From: Legionellales bacterium UBA4759
GTDB taxonomy: Bacteria > Pseudomonadota > Gammaproteobacteria > Legionellales > Legionellaceae
NCBI GenBank assembly: GCA_002403515.1
Contig: DHHZ01000077.1
Coordinates: forward strand, 1-13,079
DNA: 13,079 nucleotides
Direction: 5' to 3'
The stretch's first letter is position 1; every line of letters begins with the position of its first letter. Position numbers and translations under genes: made by a program. Under the pieces are notes generated by a model. The model saw only the letters and a program-made list of their open reading frames with translations, was not told the DNA's origin and did not search any database. Positions 1 to 8,452 of the stretch are shown here, one piece after another.

Positions 1-2570
1 CTAATTTTTTGACCCACTTCTATGAATCTCAATCTTTTACAGCATATCAATTGCTACAAATCCTAGGTAGTGCCAAAAACCATGCAGTCCTTGCTGGATT
101 TGATAGACACCAACGCGTTGCAGGCGATAGACGCGATATGTTGCGCTTTAAAGCCATTTGTCATCATAAAAGTATTCCCTTGCATCATAGCCAGCTTCAA
201 GGCAGTTTTAGATGCCCACAACAAGTGGTTCAATTGGTCAATAACCTTTTATCCATCAAATACACTTTGGCGCAAGGTCGACCTGACAAAGGCAGTATTT
301 TAAAATACATTAGTAAAAAAGAAGACCCAGGACAAGTTCACTATTTTTTAGAATCCAGAGATGATGCATCCATTCGTGCATTACTTCCTCAAGGCAGTCG
401 TCATTGGGCTATCATTACCATGCCTGAACTAAAAGCCCAAGCACGAGAGAAATTCGTTACCCCCTTGGTCTTTACACCTCAAGAAATTTTAGGTTTAGGT
501 TATGAACTCATCCTTTTGTACCATATGGGACAACAAGCGATTGTCTCTGAAATTTCAAAACAATTGCCAGAAGAACCCTTGAAGGATTTCAAACACGGTG
601 CAAGAGTTGAACTGCCTGAAAACTATCTTGGCTGTTTAAATGAATGGATAATTTCTGCCTCTAGAGCCCATCAAGCGCTTTTGGTGGTTGAACCCAATAC
701 TAGAAAAACCCATGCCATTCGCCATTTTATAAATCATTTATTACGACATGATGTTTGTGTAAGCCACGATGCGCCCTTGGTCGCCGTACCCCATGATACC
801 GATTGGTCTGAAGAAGTTCTTAGATTATTATCCTTGAATCTAGAAGAGCAAGCTATTGCCGCCTATGAGCAATACATACGCCCACAAACACACTTATCGA
901 TGGCCACTTGGCTTGCACAAAAAGCCCCTACTACTTCCTATCATGTCGAGTCAGTCGAGACATACATCGAGTCCATCAGCAAAAATATCCAGGCACTTTC
1001 ACTTAAACCCATGCCAGAACCGTCTCCAAGTTTAAGTTCTGCAGAAGTGAGCATACACGATGAGCTCAAACATGCTTTGGAAAATATTACACGCTATACT
1101 GAAAATGAAACACTTTATAATCAACATTTAAAAAAATATTTTGTCATGGAATGGGATGAGTGGAAGCCTTTCATTCTTCAAGAAGGTCATGTTGGGACCA
1201 TGCTCACCATGCTCAATAAATATGACGAAATCCAAACCAATTTAACTTCTGAACCAGCAGAGCCTTTTTTTAATGAAGAGGAAGACTACACAAACTTTTT
1301 AAGATTTAGTTTATCCCCTTACACTAAACCATTCATTAAAATTTTTAATCAATACAAAACAATGCCATACCTAGTCAATATCCTAAAACAAAACCCAAGA
1401 ATGATAAGCTTTGATTTCTTAAATTTTCTAATCACTGACGATTACATCACCGAATCCTTGGTGATTAAAAAAACTGGCATTGATGAATTTGTTACAGAAG
1501 CGATATCAGTTTATTTTAGCCACCATCCCGAAGAAATCTCAGCTGAGGATTTAAAACATTATCGACAATTTTTTTATAATTACATGGAGCTTGCCCTTGG
1601 CATGGCTGGCAATCCTCCCTCCGATGAGCTTTTAGAGTTTTTATTAAAAAATCCTGGGCTATGGCCTTTAATGGGCTTTGAGTTATGGGGTAAAATACCC
1701 AAAAGTTTATCCTCAAACTTGTTGATACAAATGCTCAACCATTCTAAAAGCCTCCAGCTTTTAGAACAATGCATGACCGCTCGACATATCAATGCCACAT
1801 ATTTTTTTAATGTCGTTTTAAAATGCGCGATTTCTCAAGCTTTATTTGAAAAAGTTTTTTCCAGCCCTGTTTTGTGTTCACAGCTTTTACAAGAATGCGA
1901 TACTGATTATAAAATTTATCAAGAATTTAAAGCAAAGTTTACCAACATCCTCTTTTTTGAAACGGTCTTTCGCCACTCTTATGCCATAGATATGGTCTTG
2001 GAGTTGGTTGCAAGACATCTGGATTTTTGGAGTGAGTGTCATTATGGGCCCCCTCCATTAATTTACCGACAGAAAAAAGAAACAAGCGTTTGCGCCAACT
2101 CTTTTTTATTGAAAATATTAATGGATGTACAACAATCAAGCCTGGCCAATATTTCCAAAAAAATCAACACCTTGTTTCTTTCTGGAACGCCGCCATTCTA
2201 TCAGGCCTGGAGCGATGAACTTTGGATTAGCCCTCAGCTGATTTGGCGAAATGAGCAAAAAACCAGCTTGTGTTGGATTTTATCTCCCATACCATTTTTG
2301 GCCCGATGTGGGGAATTTTATGAGCTTTTAAAAACCTTGTTAAAAAATAGACCCGCTTTAATTTCCTTCTTAAAATGGGCCATAGATTCAAACTCAATTC
2401 CTGAATCTATTTTAACGAATTTTTTTGATATCAACGACGAAATCTATCGTACTTGTAAAAGTTTGGATGGTGCTTTGATATGGGACATTGAAAACATCAT
2501 GAAAAGATCATTCATTAGAAAAATAGATTCCACAGATAGTCATTCTGTAAAATTTTTCCAGGCGCCTTAA
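1..2570 (+). CDS. Large protein with a degenerate UvrD/Rep-like (SF1) helicase C-terminal region and a long unassigned C-terminus (5' end outside the window)
   Basis: The frame is open to the left edge, so the true start is missing; a TTG at 9 is the first start-like codon but lacks visible upstream support. Numbered from that TTG (853 residues), residues 1-230 follow the order of SF1 helicase motifs. They are YESQ (5-8) at the place of Walker B DExQ, FDRHQ (31-35) for motif III GDxxQ, SFRCP (66-70) for motif IV, VFTPQEILGLGY (154-165) for motif V, and SASRA (216-220) for motif VI. The two arginines of motifs IV and VI are kept. The Walker B aspartate is replaced by tyrosine, and the motif V Lys and Glu (KGLE) are replaced. 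The spacing recalls large TRANK1-type UvrD relatives. A Pro/Ser-rich linker (about 332-348) leads to a mostly helical-looking remainder that I do not recognise. No signal peptide or membrane segment is visible. It is probably a non-catalytic helicase derivative; function unknown. Confidence 0.6.
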   Translation, partial: NFLTHFYESQSFTAYQLLQILGSAKNHAVLAGFDRHQRVAGDRRDMLRFKAICHHKSIPLHHSQLQGSFRCPQQVVQLVNNLLSIKYTLAQGRPDKGSILKYISKKEDPGQVHYFLESRDDASIRALLPQGSRHWAIITMPELKAQAREKFVTPLVFTPQEILGLGYELILLYHMGQQAIVSEISKQLPEEPLKDFKHGARVELPENYLGCLNEWIISASRAHQALLVVEPNTRKTHAIRHFINHLLRHDVCVSHDAPLVAVPHDTDWSEEVLRLLSLNLEEQAIAAYEQYIRPQTHLSMATWLAQKAPTTSYHVESVETYIESISKNIQALSLKPMPEPSPSLSSAEVSIHDELKHALENITRYTENETLYNQHLKKYFVMEWDEWKPFILQEGHVGTMLTMLNKYDEIQTNLTSEPAEPFFNEEEDYTNFLRFSLSPYTKPFIKIFNQYKTMPYLVNILKQNPRMISFDFLNFLITDDYITESLVIKKTGIDEFVTEAISVYFSHHPEEISAEDLKHYRQFFYNYMELALGMAGNPPSDELLEFLLKNPGLWPLMGFELWGKIPKSLSSNLLIQMLNHSKSLQLLEQCMTARHINATYFFNVVLKCAISQALFEKVFSSPVLCSQLLQECDTDYKIYQEFKAKFTNILFFETVFRHSYAIDMVLELVARHLDFWSECHYGPPPLIYRQKKETSVCANSFLLKILMDVQQSSLANISKKINTLFLSGTPPFYQAWSDELWISPQLIWRNEQKTSLCWILSPIPFLARCGEFYELLKTLLKNRPALISFLKWAIDSNSIPESILTNFFDINDEIYRTCKSLDGALIWDIENIMKRSFIRKIDSTDSHSVKFFQAP

Positions 2571-2579
2571 CTAAGGCGC
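2562..2579. terminator. Perfect hairpin containing both convergent stop codons
   Basis: An 8-bp perfect inverted repeat (GCGCCTTA / TAAGGCGC) with a 2-base centre, more realistically a 7-bp stem with an AACT loop. It holds the TAA of the left gene (2568-2570) and the TAG of pepN (2571-2573). Its place between convergent genes fits a bidirectional terminator. Neither side has a proper U tract, so its strength as an intrinsic terminator is doubtful. Confidence 0.45.
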
Positions 2580-5126
2580 TTGAATTGACTTTGCCACGAT
2601 TTCTTCAACATCCTTGGACAAATCATGTGTCATTAGGTTTTGTAAGACATTTTGCATCAATTTCTGACGTTTTTTGTCATAACTCTTCCAGCGGGTTAAA
2701 GGAGTACATAATCGCGCCGCAATTTGAGGATTGATAGCATCCACTTTAAGAATGCATTCTTTTAAAAACTCGTAGCCACTGCCACTGGCCTCATGAAACG
2801 CAGGTGTGTTTTGAGTAAAACCACCAATTAGCATACGAATTTTATTGGGATTTGACCAACTAAAAAGTGGATGCGAGGTTAATTTTTTAACTTTCTCCAA
2901 GACATGCTGACCTTGTTGTGTTGCTTGTAAATAAAACCACTTATCCATCACCAATTCATTGCTAGACCAATCGCGGTAAAATTTATCACAAACACTTTCT
3001 TTCATTGCCTCATCATGAGTTTGCATGATGGCGGAAAATGCCGCAATGCGGTTGGTCATATTTTTAGCATTTTCAAAGTAGGTCCAACAAGTCTCTGAAA
3101 ATACTTGAGGATTTGCAAGCATTAAGTTTTCTAAGCAAACATTACGAAAAGCCCTAACCGCCCTATTTTCAACATGACTGTATTCCACAAATACATTTAA
3201 AAACAATGATTCACAAGATTTGGCAAATTCCAACGAAAATAACTCTCTCATATTGAATAATTCAATAGGACAAACCTCCGGAAAGCCTGCCATAATTTCT
3301 GGTAAAGAGGGCAGTTCAAAAAGTTTTGCAAGAAATGCCATTGAAAATTTGTCTTTCTCAAACCATGAATGAAAAATGGCTACCATCTCTAATGGAAGAG
3401 GCTTCATTTCTTTTTCTTGAGAAGCTTTTTGAATCCATTGAATCATAAATGTTTGCTTTAAGTCCCACAATGCAAAACCATCTTGCTCTACGGCCATTAA
3501 AGCCATCATTTTTTCTAAGGATAAATCTCTTTTGAGAACAATCGGGGCTGAAAAGCCTTGGAGATAATTGACTAAAACATCGTTTTGAACACAATCAAAA
3601 ACAAACGTTTGACTGTCTTGGGTTAAATTCAAAACCTCTGGAAAACCCTTCATGGGTTTGCTGTCTTTGTGATACACCTTAAACCGAATAGGAATCATCA
3701 ATGCCTGTTTTTTTGAACCATCGGCGGTTTCATGACAGTATTGCTTCATGTGAATATGCAATTGATCATTCTCAAATCGTTCTGACACTTCAACAATAGG
3801 GGTTCCTGCTTGATCATACCAAAGACGAAATTGCGATAAATCCTGATGATTGGCATCACTCATGGCTTGCAGAAAATCTTCTATGCACACCGCTTGTCCA
3901 TCATGACGCTCAAAATAAAGGTCCATCCCTTTACGAAAACCTTCCCGCCCCAAAATAACTTCATACATACGCACCAACTCAGCACCTTTTTCATACACTG
4001 TTGCTGTATAAAAATTCGATATCTCTTGATAGGCTTTGGGTTGCACGGGGTGTGCCATGGCGCCATTGTCTTCTGGAAATTGAACACATCTTAAATTGGA
4101 TACATCCGAGATGCGCTGGGTGACTCTGTCATTCATATCGCTTGAAAATTCTTGGTCCCGATAAACCGTTAAACCCTCTTTTAGGCTTAATTGAAACCAA
4201 TCTCTGCAAGTTACGCGATTGCCGGTCCAATTGTGAAAATACTCATGACCAATCACACTTTCAATGCCTAATATGTCCTCATCGGTGGCAGTATTTTCAT
4301 CCGCTAAGACATACTTCACATTAAAAATATTTAAGCCTTTGTTTTCCATGGCTCCCATATTAAAGTCTTTAACTGCAACAACCATAAAACGTTCTAAATC
4401 ATATTCACGACCAAAACGTTGTTCATCCCAGCGCATCGCATCCTTAATAGCCTGCATAGCAAACTGACAATAGGCTTCATCACCAGGTTCAACAAAAATA
4501 TCTAAGCCCACTTCTTTGCCAGATTGGGTTTGAAAATGATCAGAGATTTTTACCAATTTCCCTGCCACCAAAGCAAACAAATAGCATGGCTTTAAAAATG
4601 GATCAGACCAAATTGTAAAATGTCTTTGTTCATCAAAATCCCCCGATTCAATCAAATTGCCATTGGATAATAGAAATGGAAACTCTTGTTTATTGGCAAT
4701 AATTTTGGTGGAAAATCGAGTCATGACATCGGGTCTATCTACAAAATAGGTAATCCGTCTAAAACCCTCGGACTCACACTGTGTACAAAGCATACCTCGA
4801 CTGGCATACAAACCCATAAGTTGCGTGTTTTTCTCGGGATTGATTTTTGTAACAATCGTTAAAACAAAATCATCTGGACAATTAAAAATTTCTAGCTTGT
4901 TTTCTGTGAGTTTATAATCCATATGCTCGAGGCGTTCATGATTAAGATCAATTTCTTTTAAAACTAGTTCGTCTGCATCAAGTACCAAGTTGCCCGGAGA
5001 AAGGCGCTGTATATGCATGCGATTGGTCACCACCACATCAAAAACACTTTGAATATCAAAAGTCAAATCGGTTGAAATGATTTTAAAAGGATAAGGGGCA
5101 TAATCTTTTAAAAAAATAGTATTCAT
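2571..5126 (-). CDS. pepN: Aminopeptidase N, M1 family zinc metallopeptidase
   Basis: A cytosolic exopeptidase that removes N-terminal residues from peptides, the last step of ATP-dependent protein turnover. It has 851 residues against about 870 in E. coli PepN. All diagnostic elements are present: the substrate-recognition GAMEN at 258-262, zinc ligands H294 and H298 in HEYFH, third ligand E317 in SLKEGLT, and the transition-state tyrosine Y378 in TATVYEKGAE. The N-terminal beta domain, the thermolysin-like domain, and the C-terminal helical domain ending in the region with ARLCTPLTRW all appear in order, with no frameshift. There is no signal peptide. The ATG at 5126 has only a weak upstream GAG. 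It is transcribed away from prkA and meets the left-hand gene with zero spacing. Family assignment is essentially certain. Confidence 0.97.
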   Translation of the reverse strand: MNTIFLKDYAPYPFKIISTDLTFDIQSVFDVVVTNRMHIQRLSPGNLVLDADELVLKEIDLNHERLEHMDYKLTENKLEIFNCPDDFVLTIVTKINPEKNTQLMGLYASRGMLCTQCESEGFRRITYFVDRPDVMTRFSTKIIANKQEFPFLLSNGNLIESGDFDEQRHFTIWSDPFLKPCYLFALVAGKLVKISDHFQTQSGKEVGLDIFVEPGDEAYCQFAMQAIKDAMRWDEQRFGREYDLERFMVVAVKDFNMGAMENKGLNIFNVKYVLADENTATDEDILGIESVIGHEYFHNWTGNRVTCRDWFQLSLKEGLTVYRDQEFSSDMNDRVTQRISDVSNLRCVQFPEDNGAMAHPVQPKAYQEISNFYTATVYEKGAELVRMYEVILGREGFRKGMDLYFERHDGQAVCIEDFLQAMSDANHQDLSQFRLWYDQAGTPIVEVSERFENDQLHIHMKQYCHETADGSKKQALMIPIRFKVYHKDSKPMKGFPEVLNLTQDSQTFVFDCVQNDVLVNYLQGFSAPIVLKRDLSLEKMMALMAVEQDGFALWDLKQTFMIQWIQKASQEKEMKPLPLEMVAIFHSWFEKDKFSMAFLAKLFELPSLPEIMAGFPEVCPIELFNMRELFSLEFAKSCESLFLNVFVEYSHVENRAVRAFRNVCLENLMLANPQVFSETCWTYFENAKNMTNRIAAFSAIMQTHDEAMKESVCDKFYRDWSSNELVMDKWFYLQATQQGQHVLEKVKKLTSHPLFSWSNPNKIRMLIGGFTQNTPAFHEASGSGYEFLKECILKVDAINPQIAARLCTPLTRWKSYDKKRQKLMQNVLQNLMTHDLSKDVEEIVAKSIQAP

Positions 5127-5153
5127 AAAAGCTCAAAGATAATTAAAAAAACT

Positions 5154-5182
5154 AGTCTAAATCAACTATGTCAAATTTACAA
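5154..5182 (-). promoter_or_regulatory. Candidate sigma-70 promoter for pepN
   Basis: On the minus strand, TTGTAA (5182-5177) and TAGACT (5159-5154) are separated by 17 bases, each matching the consensus at 4 of 6 positions. A perfect TTGACA (5174-5169) lies between them but has no good -10 at 16-18 bases. Either arrangement would put pepN transcription back-to-back with, and overlapping, the prkA promoter region. Weak evidence. Confidence 0.25.
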
Positions 5183-5188
5183 AAATAG

Positions 5189-5199
5189 TCTACACTGTA
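5189..5199 (+). promoter_or_regulatory. Sigma-S-like -10 element for the prkA operon
   Basis: TCTACACTGTA matches the sigma-S extended -10 consensus KCTAYRCTTAA at 9 of 11 positions, including the C just upstream of the hexamer (5190) and the hexamer TACACT (5191-5196). No convincing -35 is present, which is usual for sigma-S promoters. Transcription would begin near 5203 and leave a leader of about 50 bases. The E. coli homologues yeaGH are known to be sigma-S dependent, which makes the match more credible. Confidence 0.4.
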
Positions 5200-5242
5200 A
5201 TTAACTAAAAAATGTTTTTATGCGTTGTAAAAGTACATAAAT

Positions 5243-5248
5243 AAGGAG
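5243..5248 (+). promoter_or_regulatory. Ribosome binding site that decides the prkA start
   Basis: AAGGAG lies directly against the ATG at 5249, leaving no spacer, but is six bases upstream of the second in-frame ATG at 5255. The second ATG is therefore the better start, shortening the protein by two residues. Confidence 0.7.
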
Positions 5249-5254
5249 ATGGCC

Positions 5255-7186
5255 ATGTGTAGCGATAATGTATTAACTCATTTTCGCCAACGTTATATCG
5301 ACAATCAACAAGAAGAAATGACACTTCAAGAATACTTGGAACATTGTCGACAGGACCCATCAGCCTTCGCAAACCCTGCAGAGCGTCTCTTAATGGCTAT
5401 TGGCGAGCCAGAAATGATAGATACTCGCCATGACCCGATTTTATCTAGAATATTTTCCAATAAAGTCATTCCTTATTACCCTGTATTTCATGATTTTTTT
5501 GGGATGGAAGACCCTATCACCCAAATTGTCGGCTTTTTAAAACATGCCGCACAAGGTCTTGAAGAAAGCAAACAAGTTTTGTATCTCTTGGGGCCTGTTG
5601 GTGGTGGTAAATCATCTTTGGCTGAAAAACTAAAAGACCTTATGCAAAAAATGCCAATTTACGCTTTAAAAGGCTCACCTATTTTTGAATCACCCTTGGC
5701 ATTGTTTGATCGCGAACTTGATGGCGAGCTGCTTGAAAAAGAATATGGCATTCCCAAACGCTATTTGAGATATGTTTTATCGCCTTGGGCTGTAAAACGC
5801 CTTGAAGAGTATGAAGGCGATATCAATCAATTTAAAGTGATTAAAGTATTCCCATCGCGTTTAAAACAAATTGCAATCGCAAAAACCGAACCCGGTGATG
5901 AAAATAACCAAGATATTTCATCATTGGTGGGTAAGGTTGATATTCGAAAATTAGAAGAATTTTCACAAGACGATACCGATGCATATAGTTATAGTGGCGG
6001 TTTGTGTCGAGCCCACCGGGGTATATTAGAATTCGTTGAAATGTTTAAAGCCCCTATCAAAGTTCTACATCCTTTGCTCACCGCAACTCAAGAAGGCAAC
6101 TACAATCCAACAGAAGGATTGTCATCCATTCCATTTGAAGGCATTATTCTTGCCCACTCTAATGAAGCAGAATGGCAAAGCTTTAGAAACAATAAAAACA
6201 ATGAAGCGTTCATTGACCGAATCAATATTGTCAAAGTGCCTTATTGTTTAAGAGTCTCCGAGGAAATTAAAATTTATCAAAAACTTTTAGACAACAGTTC
6301 TTTAAACCAAGCGCCATGCGCACCTGGCACGCTCAACATGTTGGCTCAGTTTTCAGTTTTAACTCGACTGAAAGACCCACAAAACTCAAGCATTTATTCC
6401 AAAATGCGGGTTTATAATGGTGAAAGTTTAAAAGATACTGACCCCAAAGCAAAATCATATCAAGAATACAAAGATTTTGCTGGCGTTGATGAAGGAATGA
6501 GTGGGGTATCAACACGTTTTGCCTTTAAAATACTTTCAAAAGTATTCAATTTTGACCATTCTGAGATTGCTGCCAATCCGGTACACTTGTTGTATGTCAT
6601 TGAAAGACAGATTGAACAAGAGCAATTTCCAACCGAAATACAAGAGCGTTATCTTAACTTCATCAAAGAATATTTGTCTCCAAAATATGTTGATTTTATT
6701 GGTAAAGAAATTCAGACCGCTTATTTAGAGTCTTATTCTGAATACGGACAAAATATTTTTGACCGCTACATTACCTACGCCGACTTTTGGATTCAAGATC
6801 AAGATTATCGCGACCCAGATACTGGAGAAATTCTTGATAGAAATGCATTAAACATTGATTTGGAAAAAATTGAAAAACCAGCCGGTATTTCAAATCCTAA
6901 AGACTTTCGAAATGAGGTGGTCAATTTTGTACTGCGGGCTCGCGCCAATAATCAAGGTAAAAATCCAAAATGGAATAGCTATGAAAAAATGCGCGGTGTG
7001 ATTGAAAAGAAAATGTTCACCAACACCGAAGAGTTATTACCCGTCATTTCATTCAATGCCAAAGCATCTGAAGAGGATAAAAAGAAACACGAAGAGTTTA
7101 TTGCTCGCATGGTAGAAAAAGGTTATACGCGAAAACAAGTACGCTTATTGTGTGAATGGTATTTAAGAGTACGAAAATCTCAATAA
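5255..7186 (+). CDS. prkA: PrkA/YeaG-type AAA+ serine protein kinase
   Basis: Homologue of E. coli YeaG (644 residues) and Bacillus PrkA; 643 residues from the chosen ATG. The N-terminal AAA+ domain carries Walker A GPVGGGKS (113-120), a Walker B-like RGILEFVE (about 255-262) and a sensor-like LAHSNE (about 299-304). The C-terminal part is the PrkA C-terminal domain, rich in conserved helices. The N-terminal segment with TLQEYL, ERLLMAIGEP and GMEDPI is also typical. Enterobacterial YeaG acts in adaptation to sustained nitrogen starvation and other stresses; the family has been reported both as a kinase and as an ATP-dependent protease, so its exact biochemistry is unsettled. It is the first gene of an operon with the yeaH- and spoVR-like genes, 15 bases before the next. 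A sigma-S-like -10 precedes it. No defect seen. Confidence 0.96.
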   Translation: MCSDNVLTHFRQRYIDNQQEEMTLQEYLEHCRQDPSAFANPAERLLMAIGEPEMIDTRHDPILSRIFSNKVIPYYPVFHDFFGMEDPITQIVGFLKHAAQGLEESKQVLYLLGPVGGGKSSLAEKLKDLMQKMPIYALKGSPIFESPLALFDRELDGELLEKEYGIPKRYLRYVLSPWAVKRLEEYEGDINQFKVIKVFPSRLKQIAIAKTEPGDENNQDISSLVGKVDIRKLEEFSQDDTDAYSYSGGLCRAHRGILEFVEMFKAPIKVLHPLLTATQEGNYNPTEGLSSIPFEGIILAHSNEAEWQSFRNNKNNEAFIDRINIVKVPYCLRVSEEIKIYQKLLDNSSLNQAPCAPGTLNMLAQFSVLTRLKDPQNSSIYSKMRVYNGESLKDTDPKAKSYQEYKDFAGVDEGMSGVSTRFAFKILSKVFNFDHSEIAANPVHLLYVIERQIEQEQFPTEIQERYLNFIKEYLSPKYVDFIGKEIQTAYLESYSEYGQNIFDRYITYADFWIQDQDYRDPDTGEILDRNALNIDLEKIEKPAGISNPKDFRNEVVNFVLRARANNQGKNPKWNSYEKMRGVIEKKMFTNTEELLPVISFNAKASEEDKKKHEEFIARMVEKGYTRKQVRLLCEWYLRVRKSQ

Positions 7187-7201
7187 AATAAGAGAGTTAC
7201 C

Positions 7202-8452
7202 ATGAGTCAATTTATTGATAAACGTGGTCAAGGTGCTCAAAAAAGCTCGGTCAATCGCCAACGCTTTATCAAGCGCTTTAAATCGCAAATCAAAAAAGCA
7301 GTATCGGATGCGGTTAATAAACGTGGTATTACTGATATTGCTCAAGGCGAAAAAATTTCCATTCCAGCCAAAGATCTCTTAGAGCCTCGTTTTTCTTCTG
7401 GAGAAGGTGGCGCTGTGGAGCGAATTTTCCCTGGCAACGATATTTATCAACCCGGGGATACCATCAAGCGTCAAGATTCTGGACAGGGTCAGGGGGGGCA
7501 AGGTGAAGCTAGTCCTGAAGGTGAAGGGATTGATCCTTTTGTTTTTGAATTAAATCGGGATGAATTTTTAGAAATTTTTTTTGATGATTTAGAGTTGCCT
7601 GATCTTATCCAAAAAGAATTGGCTAAAATAACCGACTGGCAAACCACAAGAGCAGGGGTTATTAAAAGTGGAACCCCAACCAACATCAATATTATTCGTT
7701 CTATGCGCCAAGCTACAGGGAGAAGACTTTCACTTGGCGGCACCCTTAGAAAAGAATTGAGAGAATTGGAAGAACAATTGGCCAGCACCAAAAATGATGA
7801 AAAGAAAAAAACCATTCAACAACGTATTGAGGTCATTCAACGAAAGCTAGGCCATATTCCCTTCATTGATACCATGGACTTGCGCTATAACCATTTCACC
7901 AAAATTCAAAAACCCAGCACCCAAGCCGTGATGTTTTGTATCATGGATGTCTCGGGTTCCATGGATGAGCCCAAAAAAGAAATTGCAAAACGATTTTTTA
8001 TCCTGCTCTATCTTTTTTTAACCAAAAATTATGAACACATTGATTTGGTTTTCATACGCCACCATACAGCAGCCAAAGAAGTCGATGAACAAGAGTTTTT
8101 TTATTCCAGAGAAACAGGAGGTACTGTTGTTTCAAGTGCTCTTGAAATGTTACAAAAACTCATAGAGCATCGATATTCAAGCCAAGCATGGAATATTTAT
8201 GTCGCTCAAGCATCGGATGGCGACAACTGGAATGCAGACTCCCCTTATTGTGGTCAATTACTCTCTGAAAAAATACTTCCTTTTATTCAGTATTTTGCCT
8301 ATGTTGAAATCATGCCACGGCATCACCAGAGCCTATGGGAAATTTACCAGAATATCGGCGAACATTTTAAAAATTTTGCTACACAAACGATACATCAAGT
8401 TGGGGATATCTACCCGGTGTTTCGAGAGCTTTTTAAAAGGAAAATATCATGA
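7202..8452 (+). CDS. yeaH: YeaH/YhbH family protein (DUF444), VWA-like
   Basis: A DUF444 protein of 416 residues (E. coli YeaH 427) that aligns along its length with YeaH. The N-terminus FIDKR...KSSVNRQRF is characteristic. A Gly/Gln-rich linker lies at about 92-108 and a charged, probably coiled segment at about 181-215. A von Willebrand A-like domain follows, with the MIDAS signature D249-x-S251-x-S253 (DVSGSMD), a TGGT motif (306-309) and ASDGDNW (337-343). It is a cytoplasmic partner of the PrkA kinase in stress adaptation; molecular role not established. It follows prkA by 15 bases, with a weak AGAGA ribosome site, and overlaps the next start as ATGA. A run of seven G (7492-7498) encodes part of the linker. 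The family is certain; the symbol is by homology. Confidence 0.95.
   Translation: MSQFIDKRGQGAQKSSVNRQRFIKRFKSQIKKAVSDAVNKRGITDIAQGEKISIPAKDLLEPRFSSGEGGAVERIFPGNDIYQPGDTIKRQDSGQGQGGQGEASPEGEGIDPFVFELNRDEFLEIFFDDLELPDLIQKELAKITDWQTTRAGVIKSGTPTNINIIRSMRQATGRRLSLGGTLRKELRELEEQLASTKNDEKKKTIQQRIEVIQRKLGHIPFIDTMDLRYNHFTKIQKPSTQAVMFCIMDVSGSMDEPKKEIAKRFFILLYLFLTKNYEHIDLVFIRHHTAAKEVDEQEFFYSRETGGTVVSSALEMLQKLIEHRYSSQAWNIYVAQASDGDNWNADSPYCGQLLSEKILPFIQYFAYVEIMPRHHQSLWEIYQNIGEHFKNFATQTIHQVGDIYPVFRELFKRKIS

Noticed and set aside
9..11. TTG at 9 as a genuine start codon
   Set aside because: The frame is open upstream to the window edge, and the first residues already align with the middle of a helicase core (motif II), so the gene must begin outside the window.
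3846..4094. 82-codon open frame on the plus strand inside pepN
   Set aside because: Antisense to the conserved pepN catalytic region, with no start signals and no recognisable product.
5249..5254. ATG at 5249 as the start of prkA
   Set aside because: It directly touches the AAGGAG ribosome binding site. The in-frame ATG at 5255 has proper spacing.
7489..7815. 108-codon open frame on the minus strand inside the yeaH gene
   Set aside because: It lies wholly within a strongly conserved gene on the other strand, and its Ser/Leu-rich product looks like antisense of Glu/Lys-rich coding sequence; no ribosome site or family resemblance.
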